This document shows positions 12,620-22,914 of a stretch of 64,000 nt of DNA, one piece after another. The stretch lies in NCBI RefSeq assembly GCF_000346465.2, contig NC_034009.1, positions 8,589,251 to 8,653,250 of the forward strand, in the 5' to 3' direction. The stretch is from Prunus persica. Lineage: Eukaryota > Streptophyta > Magnoliopsida > Rosales > Rosaceae. How positions within the stretch are numbered: the first letter of the stretch is position 1; each line of letters starts with the position of its first letter. Under the pieces are notes generated by a model, which was given only the letters and a program-made list of their open reading frames with translations, ran no database searches and had not been told where the DNA came from. The position numbers were made by a program, and so were the translations under genes.

Positions 12620-12888
12620 GTTCCTGGCAAAAAACTTGACTGCCGAACTTTGAAGGTGCTGATAATTGATGCAGGTTACAAGATTCAGAATGGGTTTTCA
12701 GCTTTTAAAAGGAGAAATAAAAGGTGTTATTCCAAACTTGAAACTTTTTAAGGATAGGACACTTATGCTTTGCTTTTGCAGGATAATAATTTGATGTTTT
12801 GTTTTTCAAGGAAATGGTCTCAATGACCTGCTTGTAGGTGTTTTGAATCATGTACCTATTCGAGATCCCACGCAACCACGTTTATTAA

Positions 12889-12891
<3 letters not shown>

Positions 12892-12959
<68 letters not shown>
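12892..12959. repeat. Compound (GA)n(GT)n microsatellite upstream of MATH1
   Basis: About 20 GA units run directly into about 14 GT units, some 270 bases upstream of the MATH1 start codon. Confidence 0.95.
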
Positions 12960-13309
12960 ACTCTCACCTTTTCTTGCCACACCTAGACCATGCACAACAT
13001 TGCATTGTTAAGTAGCTTTCTGCATGCTGTATGAGGCATGTCTCTTCATCTCTCTGTATTAATTTTTCAATCTCTTCATTGTCCATTTTTATTAAATCAA
13101 AGGAAAAAGGTTTTATGAAAAATTGGCGTACTTGACTAAGAGCAAAGAAACTATGCAAACGAATTACCCAATCAATAGCTTGATGTGTTTGTAGATTGTA
13201 CGAACCAAGAAAGAAAGGGACAGATTTTATATCTTAACGGCACATGTACAATCATAAAGCTTGTCTTATTGGAAGCAAAGCATTGTTGCCAGGGTGAATA
13301 TCTTTATGT

Positions 13310-13809
13310 CTTTCTGCAGTGACCAGTGAAAGATACTCCATGACAAGACACTTGAGATTATAAATTTTTTACATCTAATTTCTTGTCAATAACACTTTTA
13401 AAATTCATAATTTATCTGTGTGCTGATTGCTCCTTAAAGTTTTCATCTCTAGGTCCTTCCTTCCTGGTTTCTTCAGTGTACTTGTGGTAAATGAGATTTC
13501 AGTTTGTTCTAGAAAAACATAGAGCTCTGCTTCAGTTACTTCCTCCATGTTATGATGATGATCCTTTCGCATTGATTGTTTGCCTGCTTTTTGTGCCCTA
13601 TATAACATAATAGACGCATGCTTGGATGAATTTCCTTTGATTTTTTCAACAAAAACAAAAATTCTGCATGGCATTGAGAACTTGTTAACGCATTTTTCTG
13701 TGGATTTCATTTACAGAGAGTCATGGATTCCATTTCCACCTAGGAAAGTTACAAGGAGGACGCTGGTTTTCTGTTTATGTGTTACGACATCGAGAAAACC
13801 TTTGGCTTA
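13310..13809 (+). pseudogene. ATG8 relic 1 (exon 3 piece, introns, exon 5)
   Basis: Decayed partial copy of the ATG8 gene. It keeps the exon 3 acceptor and about 30 bases of exon 3 (from 13320), intron 3-like sequence, then intron 4 joined to exon 5 (about 13717-13809). Exon 4 is missing. In exon 5 the equivalent of MDSIY-ESFK is disrupted, a TAG appears, and the terminal TGA has become TTA after the Gly codon. Exons 1-2 are not seen. It lies upstream of MATH relic B, just as the intact ATG8 lies beside MATH1, so the two were copied together. Confidence 0.85.
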
Positions 13810-14196
13810 TCTTTCCATCTAATCTGTAAAACTCACAACCTTGATAATGCCATACTATCTTTCCCATGTCCATTTTTTTATCTAACAAGAAAGTAGAAAA
13901 TTTGCAACCAAACTGTTTCTGCTCTGACAATAAGCTTCCCTTTTTCTTTTTCTTTTCTATTTTCAATATATTTCCGTACGACTCAGCAGAGACTAAAAGT
14001 TGTAAGGTTGAAGAAGTTACAGAAACAAAATGAGAAACAAAAAAACAGAGGATTAAGAGCCTTTGACAACAACTAAAAGCATGTAAAGTCCAAAAAATGG
14101 AGACATATTTATTCACCACCAAGGTCAGAAGAAGAGATACAACCATATTCATAAGGAAATGAGTATCTTTTCTTTCACACATTTATGTAGAGATAC

Positions 14197-14605
14197 CATT
14201 TCTGGTCTCCAGAAATGAAAAGTTGTAGAATTCGGCGTCTAATAACTTTGAGAAGTTGTCAATTTTCCAAACATGCTTGCTTGTACATAACGGCATCTTT
14301 TACCATTGCCATTACCATTGATAGACACTCTCCTTTCCCTGTACTTCTCTCTTTACAAAGAAAGACCTCTGCTCCAAACACACAGGTGTCATCTACGAGA
14401 AATCCATTGGAAGCTTCAGTGAAAGCTTTATGAGAGATAAACTGATCAAATCCCAATCAAGCCATATAAAAAAATATATCAGAAAATGAGACAATACATT
14501 GCAAATATGGGAAACATAAGCTTATCAGTCCTATAAATTAAGGAAAGTAAATGGTTCCTTGAAAAACCAAGTAGTTGCCCTTATTCTGATCAAGTAAAAT
14601 CCGTT
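14197..14605 (-). pseudogene. MATH relic B (exon 4 and part of exon 3)
   Basis: Exon 4 (about 14460-14197) has lost its first part and carries a four-base duplication (GCTTGCTT near 14275) that shifts the frame. It also has a 12-base in-frame repeat giving MVMAMVKDAV. The exon 3 piece (about 14600-14558) has a mutated donor (GA instead of GT) and is cut off about 30 bases before an inverted-repeat element. Exons 1, 2, 5 and 6 are absent. Confidence 0.85.
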
Positions 14606-14631
14606 CCAAACTCTTGCTTATCTGCTGTAAT

Positions 14632-15201
14632 TATCTCATGTTTATTCCCAGTAGATCTCTTCTTCTTATCTTGATAGAGTTGTGCATCTATCTGATCTAT
14701 TTGTTCCCATTATCAATTGTAAACACATTCATATAAGTAAAACATGACAACTCTCTTTGTGATGAGATTAGGGTTAGAGAACGTGTTTGATGAGAACAGG
14801 GCCTTAAGCTTATATAGGGCTAGGTCAAGTCGTCTCTCCTCATCATCGATGGCCGACTTGACTAATCTTCCAAGCCCACCAAAATAGTTCACGCAAAAAA
14901 GGAAATAAATAGGACCCCTTAATAGGTTTCAAAACCTTTCCTTATTCCAGAAGGTTTTGGGCCTCAAGGTATAACTTAATTTAAATTCTTATCAAAACCT
15001 GATATAATTTAGTATCTAGTGCGTCGATCTAAATAGTAAAACATAACATGGCTATCAGCGCTCAAAATTAATTGACTAATTGTCGTGTTTTACTTATATG
15101 AACGTGTTTACAATTGATAATAGTAACAAAGAGACCAGAGAATAGAGGCATAACTTTGTCAAGATAAGAAGAAGGGATTTACAAGGAATACATATGAGAT
15201 A
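14632..15201. mobile_element. MITE-like element with ~120-bp terminal inverted repeats
   Basis: About 118 bases at 14632-14749 match, inverted, 15081-15201. The shared blocks are CTTCTTCTTATCTTGA, TTATCAATTGTAAACAC and TTCATATAAGTAAAAC. The 330-base interior has no protein frame. The family is not recognised and I could not define a target-site duplication, so it could be a fold-back element. It ends MATH relic B: exon 3 sequence does not resume on the far side. Confidence 0.8.
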
Positions 15202-15584
15202 CTTAAAGAGATATTTAGTCATATACCCATTCTTAGCACTAAAACTATAAATAAACTCTACAACATTTAATTTCTATAAACAAACCCAAAAAAAAAAAAA
15301 CCCAAAAAATGACAACTGGCCCTATTGAATTTAATTTTAATTATTGAATTACTTTGATGCCCTATTGATTGTTTTGGGCTTTTTTATGAGGTTTTTGAGT
15401 TGAGTTTGTTTTAAGAAATCAATGACAGTTTTGTAATTTAAAAGAAATTAAAAGCCTTTTTGTTATGTTATAAATGGGCTTTATGTGTGTTTCTAAAGTC
15501 CATTTCATATATGGTTTTTTTTTTATTTTATAATTTGGGCTCCTATATTGGGTATAATAGTGAATCTCCCATAAAGAGATATTA

Positions 15585-15740
15585 GAGAAAACGTTGGGCT
15601 AATCTTTCCATCTCCTCCCTTAATTATTCATCTCATCGTCCATATCAGTAACTCGTACGTATCTGTTGTTCTCAGTTCATTGTATATATATTTGATTTAT
15701 TGTAAAGTCCATAACCTTCAATAATGCCACATCATCTTTC
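15585..15740 (+). pseudogene. ATG8 relic 2 (exon 5 tail and 3' flank only)
   Basis: Begins with the last codons of ATG8 exon 5 (GAGAAAAC, then a changed codon, GGGC and a TAA). It then follows the ATG8 3' flank (TCTTTCCATCTCCTCCC, GTACGTATCTGTTGTT) almost to the same distance as downstream of the intact gene. It lies just downstream of MATH2, the same arrangement as ATG8/MATH1. Confidence 0.75.
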
Positions 15741-16284
15741 CAATGCCGACTTTTATTTTATTTTATTTTATGAATAACAAGAAGAAGTTCAATGTTATCT
15801 AAAAAGTTTCAACAAAAAAGAAAATGTTATGTAACAAGAAAGAAGAAAACTTGTAACTTCGCTTTGTGCTCTGAGAATTTGGTTGTCTATATTTCTTTTT
15901 CCTTTCCTGTTTTCAATATGTATCCATAATACTCAGTAGTTATGAAATGGATGAAGTTACACTGAAAAAAGAATGAAGAGGAAAACAAAGAAAAGCAGAG
16001 GACCAAGAAGCCTTTCAGAATAACTAATAGCATGTGAATGATCACACGTTTGAGAACATTACACCCCATAAATTTCATACAATAGTATAGGGCATTAGAA
16101 ATTCCATGGAAGCAAAGTTACATGCCGGAAAAATTTGCATGAAAGAAAAGAAAAGGAATGATACCATTATTCGGACCACCTAAGGTCCGAAGAAGCGATA
16201 CAACCATATTATTCATAAGTGATGAATATATTTGAGGCATGGTTTTTGATACATACAGCTACAGGCAGGAGCTTACTATTTATT
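15741..16284. other. Intergenic, copy of the ATG8-MATH1 spacer
   Basis: No gene. The sequence is a diverged copy of 10200-10797, including GAAATTCCATGGAAGCAAAG, which shows the duplication carried the whole convergent spacer. Confidence 0.6.
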
Positions 16285-18009
16285 TTAGTCTAGCGCACTA
16301 GCAGTTCCAAGCACAGTGACCTCTGCCTCTACAATGGTACTATCATTCTCCAAATACCCCAAGCTCTTATCACTGAAAATTCCCAGTGTAATGAATTTCG
16401 GCCAGCCCCGCTTTGGACTGGAGGCACTGAACCACCAAGTAGCTGGAAGATGAGATGAAAAAGAAGAAAAAAATTGAATGAAGGGCTAAAGACCAATTAT
16501 TTAAAACCTCCTCACTGTGTAGGGGATACATAGAATTAGGCCAATCTTTTTACCTTTAGTACCATATTCAAAGTGACGGGAGCTGTACACTGGGTCTACG
16601 AGGCGAAGGGTAAACTGTGCATATAATTTAGAGGTTGGAGACAGAGATGTGGGATCAGCCAATGCCAAATCAATAGAAAGATGGCTACCCTTCCCATTGT
16701 CTCTTCCCTCGGGATAGAACTCTATCTTCCTGCAACAAGCGTTTTTCGATTAGATAACCTGCACTTGATATCTTCCACAGCAAGTTTAGTTTTTATCTGC
16801 AAACTTAACATCTCTTCTTTTGTTTTGTTTTGTTTTTGTTATTAGTAAAATTTCTCTAACAAAAGTGATTGTTTACCATCTTCATGCAAGTAAAATTTGC
16901 ACAATGAAAGAGAGAGAGAGAGAGTGATAGACCAAGGAGGAAATTAAAAGCCTGTCAAGAAGGATATATTAATCAATAAGGAGACTTTTGCACCATTTCT
17001 GGTCTCCAGCGATGAATGTTTCTGAGTCGTAGCTCTCCTCATCTAACTTTGAAAAGTTTTCAATTTTCCAAACATGCTTGTACATAACGGCATCCTTGAT
17101 CATTGATAGACACTCTCCTTTGCATGTGCTTCTTTCTTTTCGAACAAAGACCTCTGCTCCAAACACACAGGCGTCATCCACAAGAAATCCATTGGAAGCA
17201 TCAGTGAAATCTTTTTGAGAGAGAAATTGATCAAATCCCCAGTCAAGCTTAATCCCATGGAAGCACCTTTCCTTTTGTTCTTCTAAGCAATTAATGACAA
17301 AAAAAAAATTAAAAAAATCAGCATATGAGGCAATGCTTTGAATGTATAAGAATATAATCTTATATGTTCTCTGCTGGTTGTATAGGAATGAAATGAAAAG
17401 AAATGGTACCTTCAAGAGCCAAGTACTTGCCATTGTTCTGATCAAGTAAAAACAACCCGAAAGCAGCATACACTTCCCAACAGGTCTGGGGGCCATTTGC
17501 TCCAGCCAATACTAAGTAGAGAGAGATGTGCTCTTTCACATTCTTGCTCTTTTTTCCATTTGGATAGAAAGCCAGTTTCCTGTAGCAAAACCACAATTGA
17601 GAGTACTGTAATGCAGCTTGGAAATAAGAATAAAATTAAGGCTAATGAGAAAATACAGAGTCTCACAAGTATAAGAGCTTCTTTAGGAAACGAGAGAAAG
17701 AATCATACCATTTGTATCCTCCAGCTTCAAAGTCTTCCGATTCATATCTCTCCAGTGAATGTTTGGACATCAATGAAAACGACTGTATTTTGAACGTGTA
17801 ATGAGTTGGCATTGAATCAGAAAATGTTCTCAAAATCCCTGCAATTCAAATGTTGGCAACACAAGGTATCAGTATCAGTGATGTATGTACATTTGGTGTC
17901 CATAACATGCCATGTTTACATTAGCTAATGCTTTCAACGCACACACTCAAACAGATAGCAAGAGCACCTTACCGTATTGGTCATCGAAGTTAAGGTTATT
18001 CATGCTCAT
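16285..18009 (-). CDS. MATH2: two-MATH-domain (TRAF-like) protein
   Basis: Six exons: 18009-17973, 17838-17709, 17579-17410, 17282-16994, 16729-16554 and 16442-16285. All junctions are GT-AG with continuous frame; 319 aa. Two start codons lie close together: the first (18009) gives [13 protein letters not shown], the second (18003) matches the paralogues' start better. MATH domain 1 spans about residues 15-163 and domain 2 about 183-317. Exon 5 is nine bases longer than in most copies, and the C-terminus is [11 protein letters not shown]. Closest to MATH1 by eye. ATG8 relics lie on both sides. Function as for the family; partner unknown. Confidence 0.9.
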
Positions 18010-18554
18010 GGTAGTAAACTTGACGACCGTGGAACTTTGAAGGTGCTGATAATTTGTTACAGATTACAAGAATCAAAATGGGGCTTCAGCTTTTAAAAGG
18101 AGAAATAAAAGGTGTTATTCCAAACTTGAAGCTTTTTAAGGATATGACTGTTATTCTTTGCTTCTGCACGATTATCTTCTCTCTCTTTTTCAAGGAAAAG
18201 GTCTCCATGACCTGCTTGTAGGTGTTTTCAATCATGTACTTATTGTTTATTAAGGTTGAAGAGAGTATACTCTCACCTTTTCTTGCCACACCTAGACCTG
18301 CACATTCTTATTAAACCGAACAACATTGGGTTGTCATTGCATTGTTAAGTAGCCTTCTGCATGCTGTAACGCATGTCCGTTGATCTCTCTGTAGAAACCG
18401 AGGAAGAAAGGAGCAGAGTACGGAGATGGCTATGCATCTTCCTTCTTTCAAAGATGACAAATTCTAATTTATGTTGATTAAAAATTCTACTTTCAAAGAT
18501 GACAAATTCTACAAGGTCAAGGTTTCTTCTGCTAAAAGAACAAACCGAGATTAT

Positions 18555-18721
18555 AATTTTTTGAAAAACAGAGAGCTCTGCTTCTGTTACTTTTTCGGTG
18601 TTATATGAGGATCCTTTCGGATTTCAGTACAGCCAGTCATATGGATTCCATGTATGGAAGTCACAAGGAGGATGCTGGTTTTCTGTTTTTGTGTTATGGT
18701 AGCGAGAAAACTTGTGGCTAA
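18555..18721 (+). pseudogene. ATG8 relic 3 (intron remnant and exon 5)
   Basis: Exon 5 (about 18632-18721) keeps the acceptor TACAG and the frame of SHMDSMYGSHKEDAGFLFL. It has lost the conserved ESF and MCY residues and ends C-G-stop where the intact gene has F-G-stop. About 70 bases of ATG8 intron 3-like sequence precede it; the rest of the gene is missing. It sits beside MATH3 in the same relation as ATG8 to MATH1. Confidence 0.85.
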
Positions 18722-19151
18722 TCTCTCCATCTTCATCTCCTTTCCCTAATTATCTAACTGTAAAATTCATAACCTTTGATAATGCCATACTACCTTTCCC
18801 ATGTCCATTTTTAACTAATGTACATCCTTCATATTACTGGGACCAATATTATCTAACAAGCCAAGAAGAAAACTTGCAACCATGCTTTTTCTGCTCTGAG
18901 AATGTGCTTGCCTTTTTCTTTTTCTTTTCTATTTTCAATACATTTCCATACAACCCAGCAGAGACTATAAAATTTGTAATAATTGAAGAAGTTACATGAA
19001 GAAAAAAAAAAAGGAAAACAAGGAAAAGCAGAGGATCAAGAAGCCTTTCACAACAGAAGAGACACAACCATGTCACAAGGAAATGAGTTTTTTTTTTTAT
19101 TCTTTCAAACATTTGAGAAAATTGAAGAAAATTAAACCCCTTAATTTCATA

Positions 19152-20699
19152 CTACAGGGCATTAGAAATTCCATGGACAGTGACCTCTGCTTCCACGATG
19201 CAAGTATCCTTCGACAAAAACCCCATGCCTGCTTGGCTGAGAAATCCTAGCGTTATGAATCTCCACCAACCGCACTCTGGATTTGAGGTGCTGAACCAGA
19301 AGTTGACTACAAGCGCCCAGAAGGATTTCCAGTTGAGTATATTGAAAACAAAGTTGAAAAGGTAAAATAAAATGAAACGAAAGAAGCCACATCATAAATA
19401 GAGAAGACACCTTATGACTATCTAGCAATAACACTAGGCCAATTACCTTTACCAAACTGATGCCTTGCATTCACTTGGTCCAGGATCCGTAGCGTAAAAT
19501 CTGCATAGATTTTAGAGCCTGGAGGAAGAGATTTCGGATCAGCCAATGCCAAATAAAGAGAAAGATGAGTACCAATTCCATTGCCTTTTCCCTTGGGATA
19601 GAGTTGAATCTTCCTGCAACAATCAGCCCACGAAGAATAAGAATACTTTTAGATTACCTATGATTTAAAGTTTGATCCTCGAGCAATTTTTTTTGTTGGA
19701 AAAAAAACTTTAATATGATGATTGATAAGAAAGCTTTATGTAGGGATACCATTTCTGGTCTCCAGAAATGAACGTTTTTGAGTCATAGAATTCCGCATCT
19801 AACTTCGAGAAGTTGTCAATTTTCCAAACATGCTTGTACATCACGGCATCTTTTACCATTGATAGACACTCTCCTTTGCATGTACTTCTCTCTTTACGAA
19901 CAAAGATCTCTGCTCCAAACACACTGGTGTCATCTAAGAGAAATCCATTGGAAGCTTCAGTAAAAGATTTCTGAGAGAGGAACTGATCAAATCCCCAATC
20001 GAGCTTCATCCCATGAAAGCGCCTTTCATTTTGTTCTAAGAGAAGTCATATAAAAAAAATAATGTCAGAAAATGAGACAATGCATTGCAGATATGAGAAA
20101 CATACGCTTATCTGTTCTATGAATTAATGGAAGTAAATGGTACCTTGAAGAACCAAGTAGTTGCCCTTATTCTGATCAAGTAAAAACAACCTGAAAACAG
20201 CATACACTTCCCGAGAAATCTGGGTAGCATTTGCACCAGACATTACCAAGTAGAGAGAGATGTGATCTTTCACATTCCTGCCCTTGTTTCCATTTGGATA
20301 GAAAACCAGTTTCCTGTAGCAAAACCACAATTGATTTTGTACTAATGCAGCTTGAAAATAAGAAAGTACTGGCAACTAATCCAAATGAAGATTATGAGAA
20401 AAGACAGAGATGTTGGAACTTGGTCTAGGAAATGAATTCTAACCATTTGTACCCTCCAGCTTCAAAGTCCCCCGATTCATATTTCTCCAAAGAGTTTTTG
20501 GCCAGCAATGAAAGGGACTGTATTTTTACTGTGTAATGAGTCGGTGGGGCATCCGAAAAGCTTCTCAAAATCCCTGCAATTAAATGTTAATTGGCAACAC
20601 AACAAGAAGAAGAAGGAAATAAGCTCGTACTTAGCTAGTACTTTCAACACACACAGCATCTTTACCATCTTGGGCATCGAAGTTAAGACTGGTCATCAT
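19152..20699 (-). CDS. MATH3: two-MATH-domain (TRAF-like) protein
   Basis: Six exons: 20699-20666, 20573-20444, 20313-20144, 20035-19750, 19613-19447 and 19306-19152. All junctions are GT-AG with continuous frame; 313 aa. Two ATG codons are in tandem (20699 and 20696), giving [12 protein letters not shown]; the second matches the paralogues. MATH domain 1 covers about residues 14-160 and domain 2 about 179-311, with [11 protein letters not shown] and YPKGKGNG visible. It ends [10 protein letters not shown]. Exon 2 uses a donor GTTAGA. No disabling change seen. Confidence 0.9.
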
Positions 20700-21094
20700 G
20701 AAACAAGCTTGACCACCGAACTTAATTTGATGAGAATTTGACACTAGTTACAGAAATGAGAAAGGGTTTATCTGTTTTAGAACCAAAATGGGTTTTCTGT
20801 TTTTAAAGGAAAAATTTAAAGGTGTTATTCTAAACTTGAAACTTTTTAAGGATAGAACTGTTATGCTTTGCTTCCTTAGGATTGTCTTTCTTGCAAGGAA
20901 AAGGTATCCATGACCTTCTTTTAGGTGCTCTGAAACATTTACTCAAAATGGTACACGTATTATTCACCAAGAAAGCCATAACTCATAAGTAAAACAATTC
21001 CATACAATCATTCATTAAGGATTGTGTTTTAACACGGCAAATGGACTGACAATACATTACACCCCCATAGCTTGTATACCACAAGCTTAATTAC

Positions 21095-21249
21095 TATTCT
21101 ATGCTTTGACAATTCCATGGACGGTAACTTCTGTCTCCAGTATCCTTCACTAAAAGCTCGAAGCCGGCTGACTCGCTGAGAAAGTCCTCTACTGTAATGA
21201 ATGTTTGCCAACCATTTCATTGACTTGAGGCACTGAACCAGCAATGGCC
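21095..21249 (-). pseudogene. MATH relic, exon 6 only
   Basis: The minus strand shows the exon 6 acceptor (TTTGCAG) and HCWFSASSQ. The equivalents of WPRFIT and of the KDTC block are out of frame or missing. No other exon is found nearby on this strand, so this is an isolated exon. Confidence 0.8.
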
Positions 21250-21630
21250 TGCAAACAGTGAACATGCCTCATTAATTAGATAAACATTTCCTTCAAACTC
21301 ACTTCCTCCAATTAATGTACCTGCGAACAAGAACCGAGAAAAAACCAAACTGAACAGGCACAGAAATAAACACAAGTTAAGATCAACACACACGCGAGGG
21401 TGTTTTGCTTGTGCTCCCTCATTTGCCTTGCCAAGCAAGCCAAGTATTTTCTTTTCTCATCTTTCATTTGCTCCATGACTCCCACTCCCAACCCTGTGCT
21501 AGGCAATTCAGCTCCCCAACTCTCTTACTGATTTACCACCAGACCGTAACCTATCCACAACCACCATGAGATACCAAAAAACTAATATAAAAAAAAACAA
21601 AAACAAAACAAAAAAACCTGGCAAGATTAA
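21250..21630. other. Spacer between oppositely oriented MATH relics
   Basis: No gene is supported. Short minus-strand frames of 64-78 residues lack any domain. The strand of MATH sequence switches across this stretch. Confidence 0.5.
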
Positions 21631-21637
21631 CTACTGG

Positions 21638-22130
21638 CTCCCAATTACTCACAGAGTATACTCTGCGAATCGTAGATCAATTGAACGCCAAGCATAAGAG
21701 TCTGAGATGTAAACAAGTGGCCTAATATATATTTCTTTTTAATTTTCTTCTCAATCCTGATTTGTCTTTTCTTTTTTTCTCTCTTTTTGTGTGCTTGCAG
21801 CCAGTTATACCTGGTTCAATGCCTTGACTCCGGCTTGGGGTAGGCAGACTTTCATTAAATTGGGCACTTTCAAAATGTCAGACCAGGTTTATTTGGTGAA
21901 TAATGCTCGGGGTCGAGGCATAGGTCACTGTCCATGGAATTGCTAAAACATTAGAACTAGCTAAAGCTTAAAATGCTAGATCTGGAGATTGGAAGATGAA
22001 GAAGATGTGGGTTGTAAATTATGGTATTGTCATGAGGGACTTTGTTGTAAATTAAGTGGGTTGTACTAAAAATTAGTAAAATACGTAGGTGCTCAAGACT
22101 TGTACAAAAGAATGATTGTAATAAAAATTA
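21638..22130 (+). pseudogene. MATH relic on the plus strand (end of exon 5, exon 6, 3' flank)
   Basis: The end of exon 5 ([15 protein letters not shown]), the intron and exon 6 (from about 21801, acceptor TTGCAG) match the 3' end of MATH4 at 32160-32700, including about 170 bases of 3' flank (CAAGACTTGTACAAAAGAATGA). Exon 6 is broken: the conserved [12 protein letters not shown] block reads out of frame. It is a partial copy of MATH4, or the reverse, in the same orientation. Confidence 0.85.
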
Positions 22131-22242
22131 AGAAGCTTTGGTTTATAGTAATTATTAGGGGTGAGTACAATCCGGTTCAGTCCGATTATTTTCGGTTCCA
22201 ATCCAGCTTCAAATTTGCATGCAATTCTGATTCCATATCTGC

Positions 22243-22335
22243 AAAATCTGAATCCAGATCTACAAGATTTGAACCCAGATATACAAGATCTGAACCCAGA
22301 TATACAAGATGAACCCATATCTATACAAGATCTTA
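22243..22335. repeat. Tandem ~21-bp repeat
   Basis: About four diverged copies of a unit close to AGATCTGAACCCAGATATACA. This produces repetitive open frames on both strands, which I do not treat as genes. Confidence 0.75.
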
Positions 22336-22379
22336 ACAAGAACATAACCCATCTCCAAAAACTTAACCCATATCTGTAC

Positions 22380-22640
22380 AGAAAACGAAGGAAAAAAAAA
22401 AAAAAAAAACAGAAACAGAAAACACAGAGTTGCAAATAGAGAGGGAGAGAAACATAAAACAAACAAAGAAAAAAAATTGAGTAATAGAAAAACAGAGAAA
22501 GAGAGGAAGAAAGAATCAGTGAGAAAGAAGAGAGGAAAGAAAGAATAAGGGAGAGAGAAGAAAAAAGAAAAGAAAGAAGAAAGGAGAGGAAAGAAAGGGA
22601 GAGAGAGAAATCGGAGAAAAGAGGAGAGAGAGAGAGAGAG
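22380..22640. repeat. Purine-rich (GA/GAAA) low-complexity tract
   Basis: Almost purely A and G on the plus strand. The minus-strand frames rich in F, L and S across it are composition artefacts. Confidence 0.85.
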
Positions 22641-22714
22641 AATGAGTGAAGTGAGGGTGAAGTGGCGTGTCAGACCAAAAGAAAAGAAAGTGTTGTTGGG
22701 TGGGATTAGGAAGG

Positions 22715-22914
22715 GTTAGGAAACAGCATACATTTCCCAAGAAATCTGGGCAGCATTTGCACCGGGACATTACCAAGTAGAGAGAGAGATGTGCTCTTTC
22801 ACATTCCTGCCCTTGTTTCCATTTGGATACAAAACCAGTTTCCTGCAGCAAAGCAACAATTAAGATGAAGGATTATGAGAAAAGACCGAGATGTAAGAAG
22901 TTTGTCTAGGAAGG
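22715..22914 (-). pseudogene. MATH relic E (exon 3) interrupted by copia-1
   Basis: Exon 3 (about 22857-22720) shows LVSKWKQGQ-type frame-shifted sequence over the usual YPNGNK block and stops before the domain ends. The intron 2 sequence that follows (GATTATGAGAAAAGAC, GTCTAGGAA) matches intron 2 of MATH3. Copia-1 is inserted there, and the far flank (27785-27805, ACAAATTCTAAC) continues that intron up to the exon 2 boundary, where homology ends. Confidence 0.8.

Noticed and set aside
13775..14182. 135-residue minus-strand frame
   Set aside because: It crosses an ATG8 relic and 3' flank; no MATH exon or other domain is in it.
22073..22466. F-rich and repeat-rich frames on both strands
   Set aside because: Products of a 21-bp tandem repeat and a purine-rich tract.
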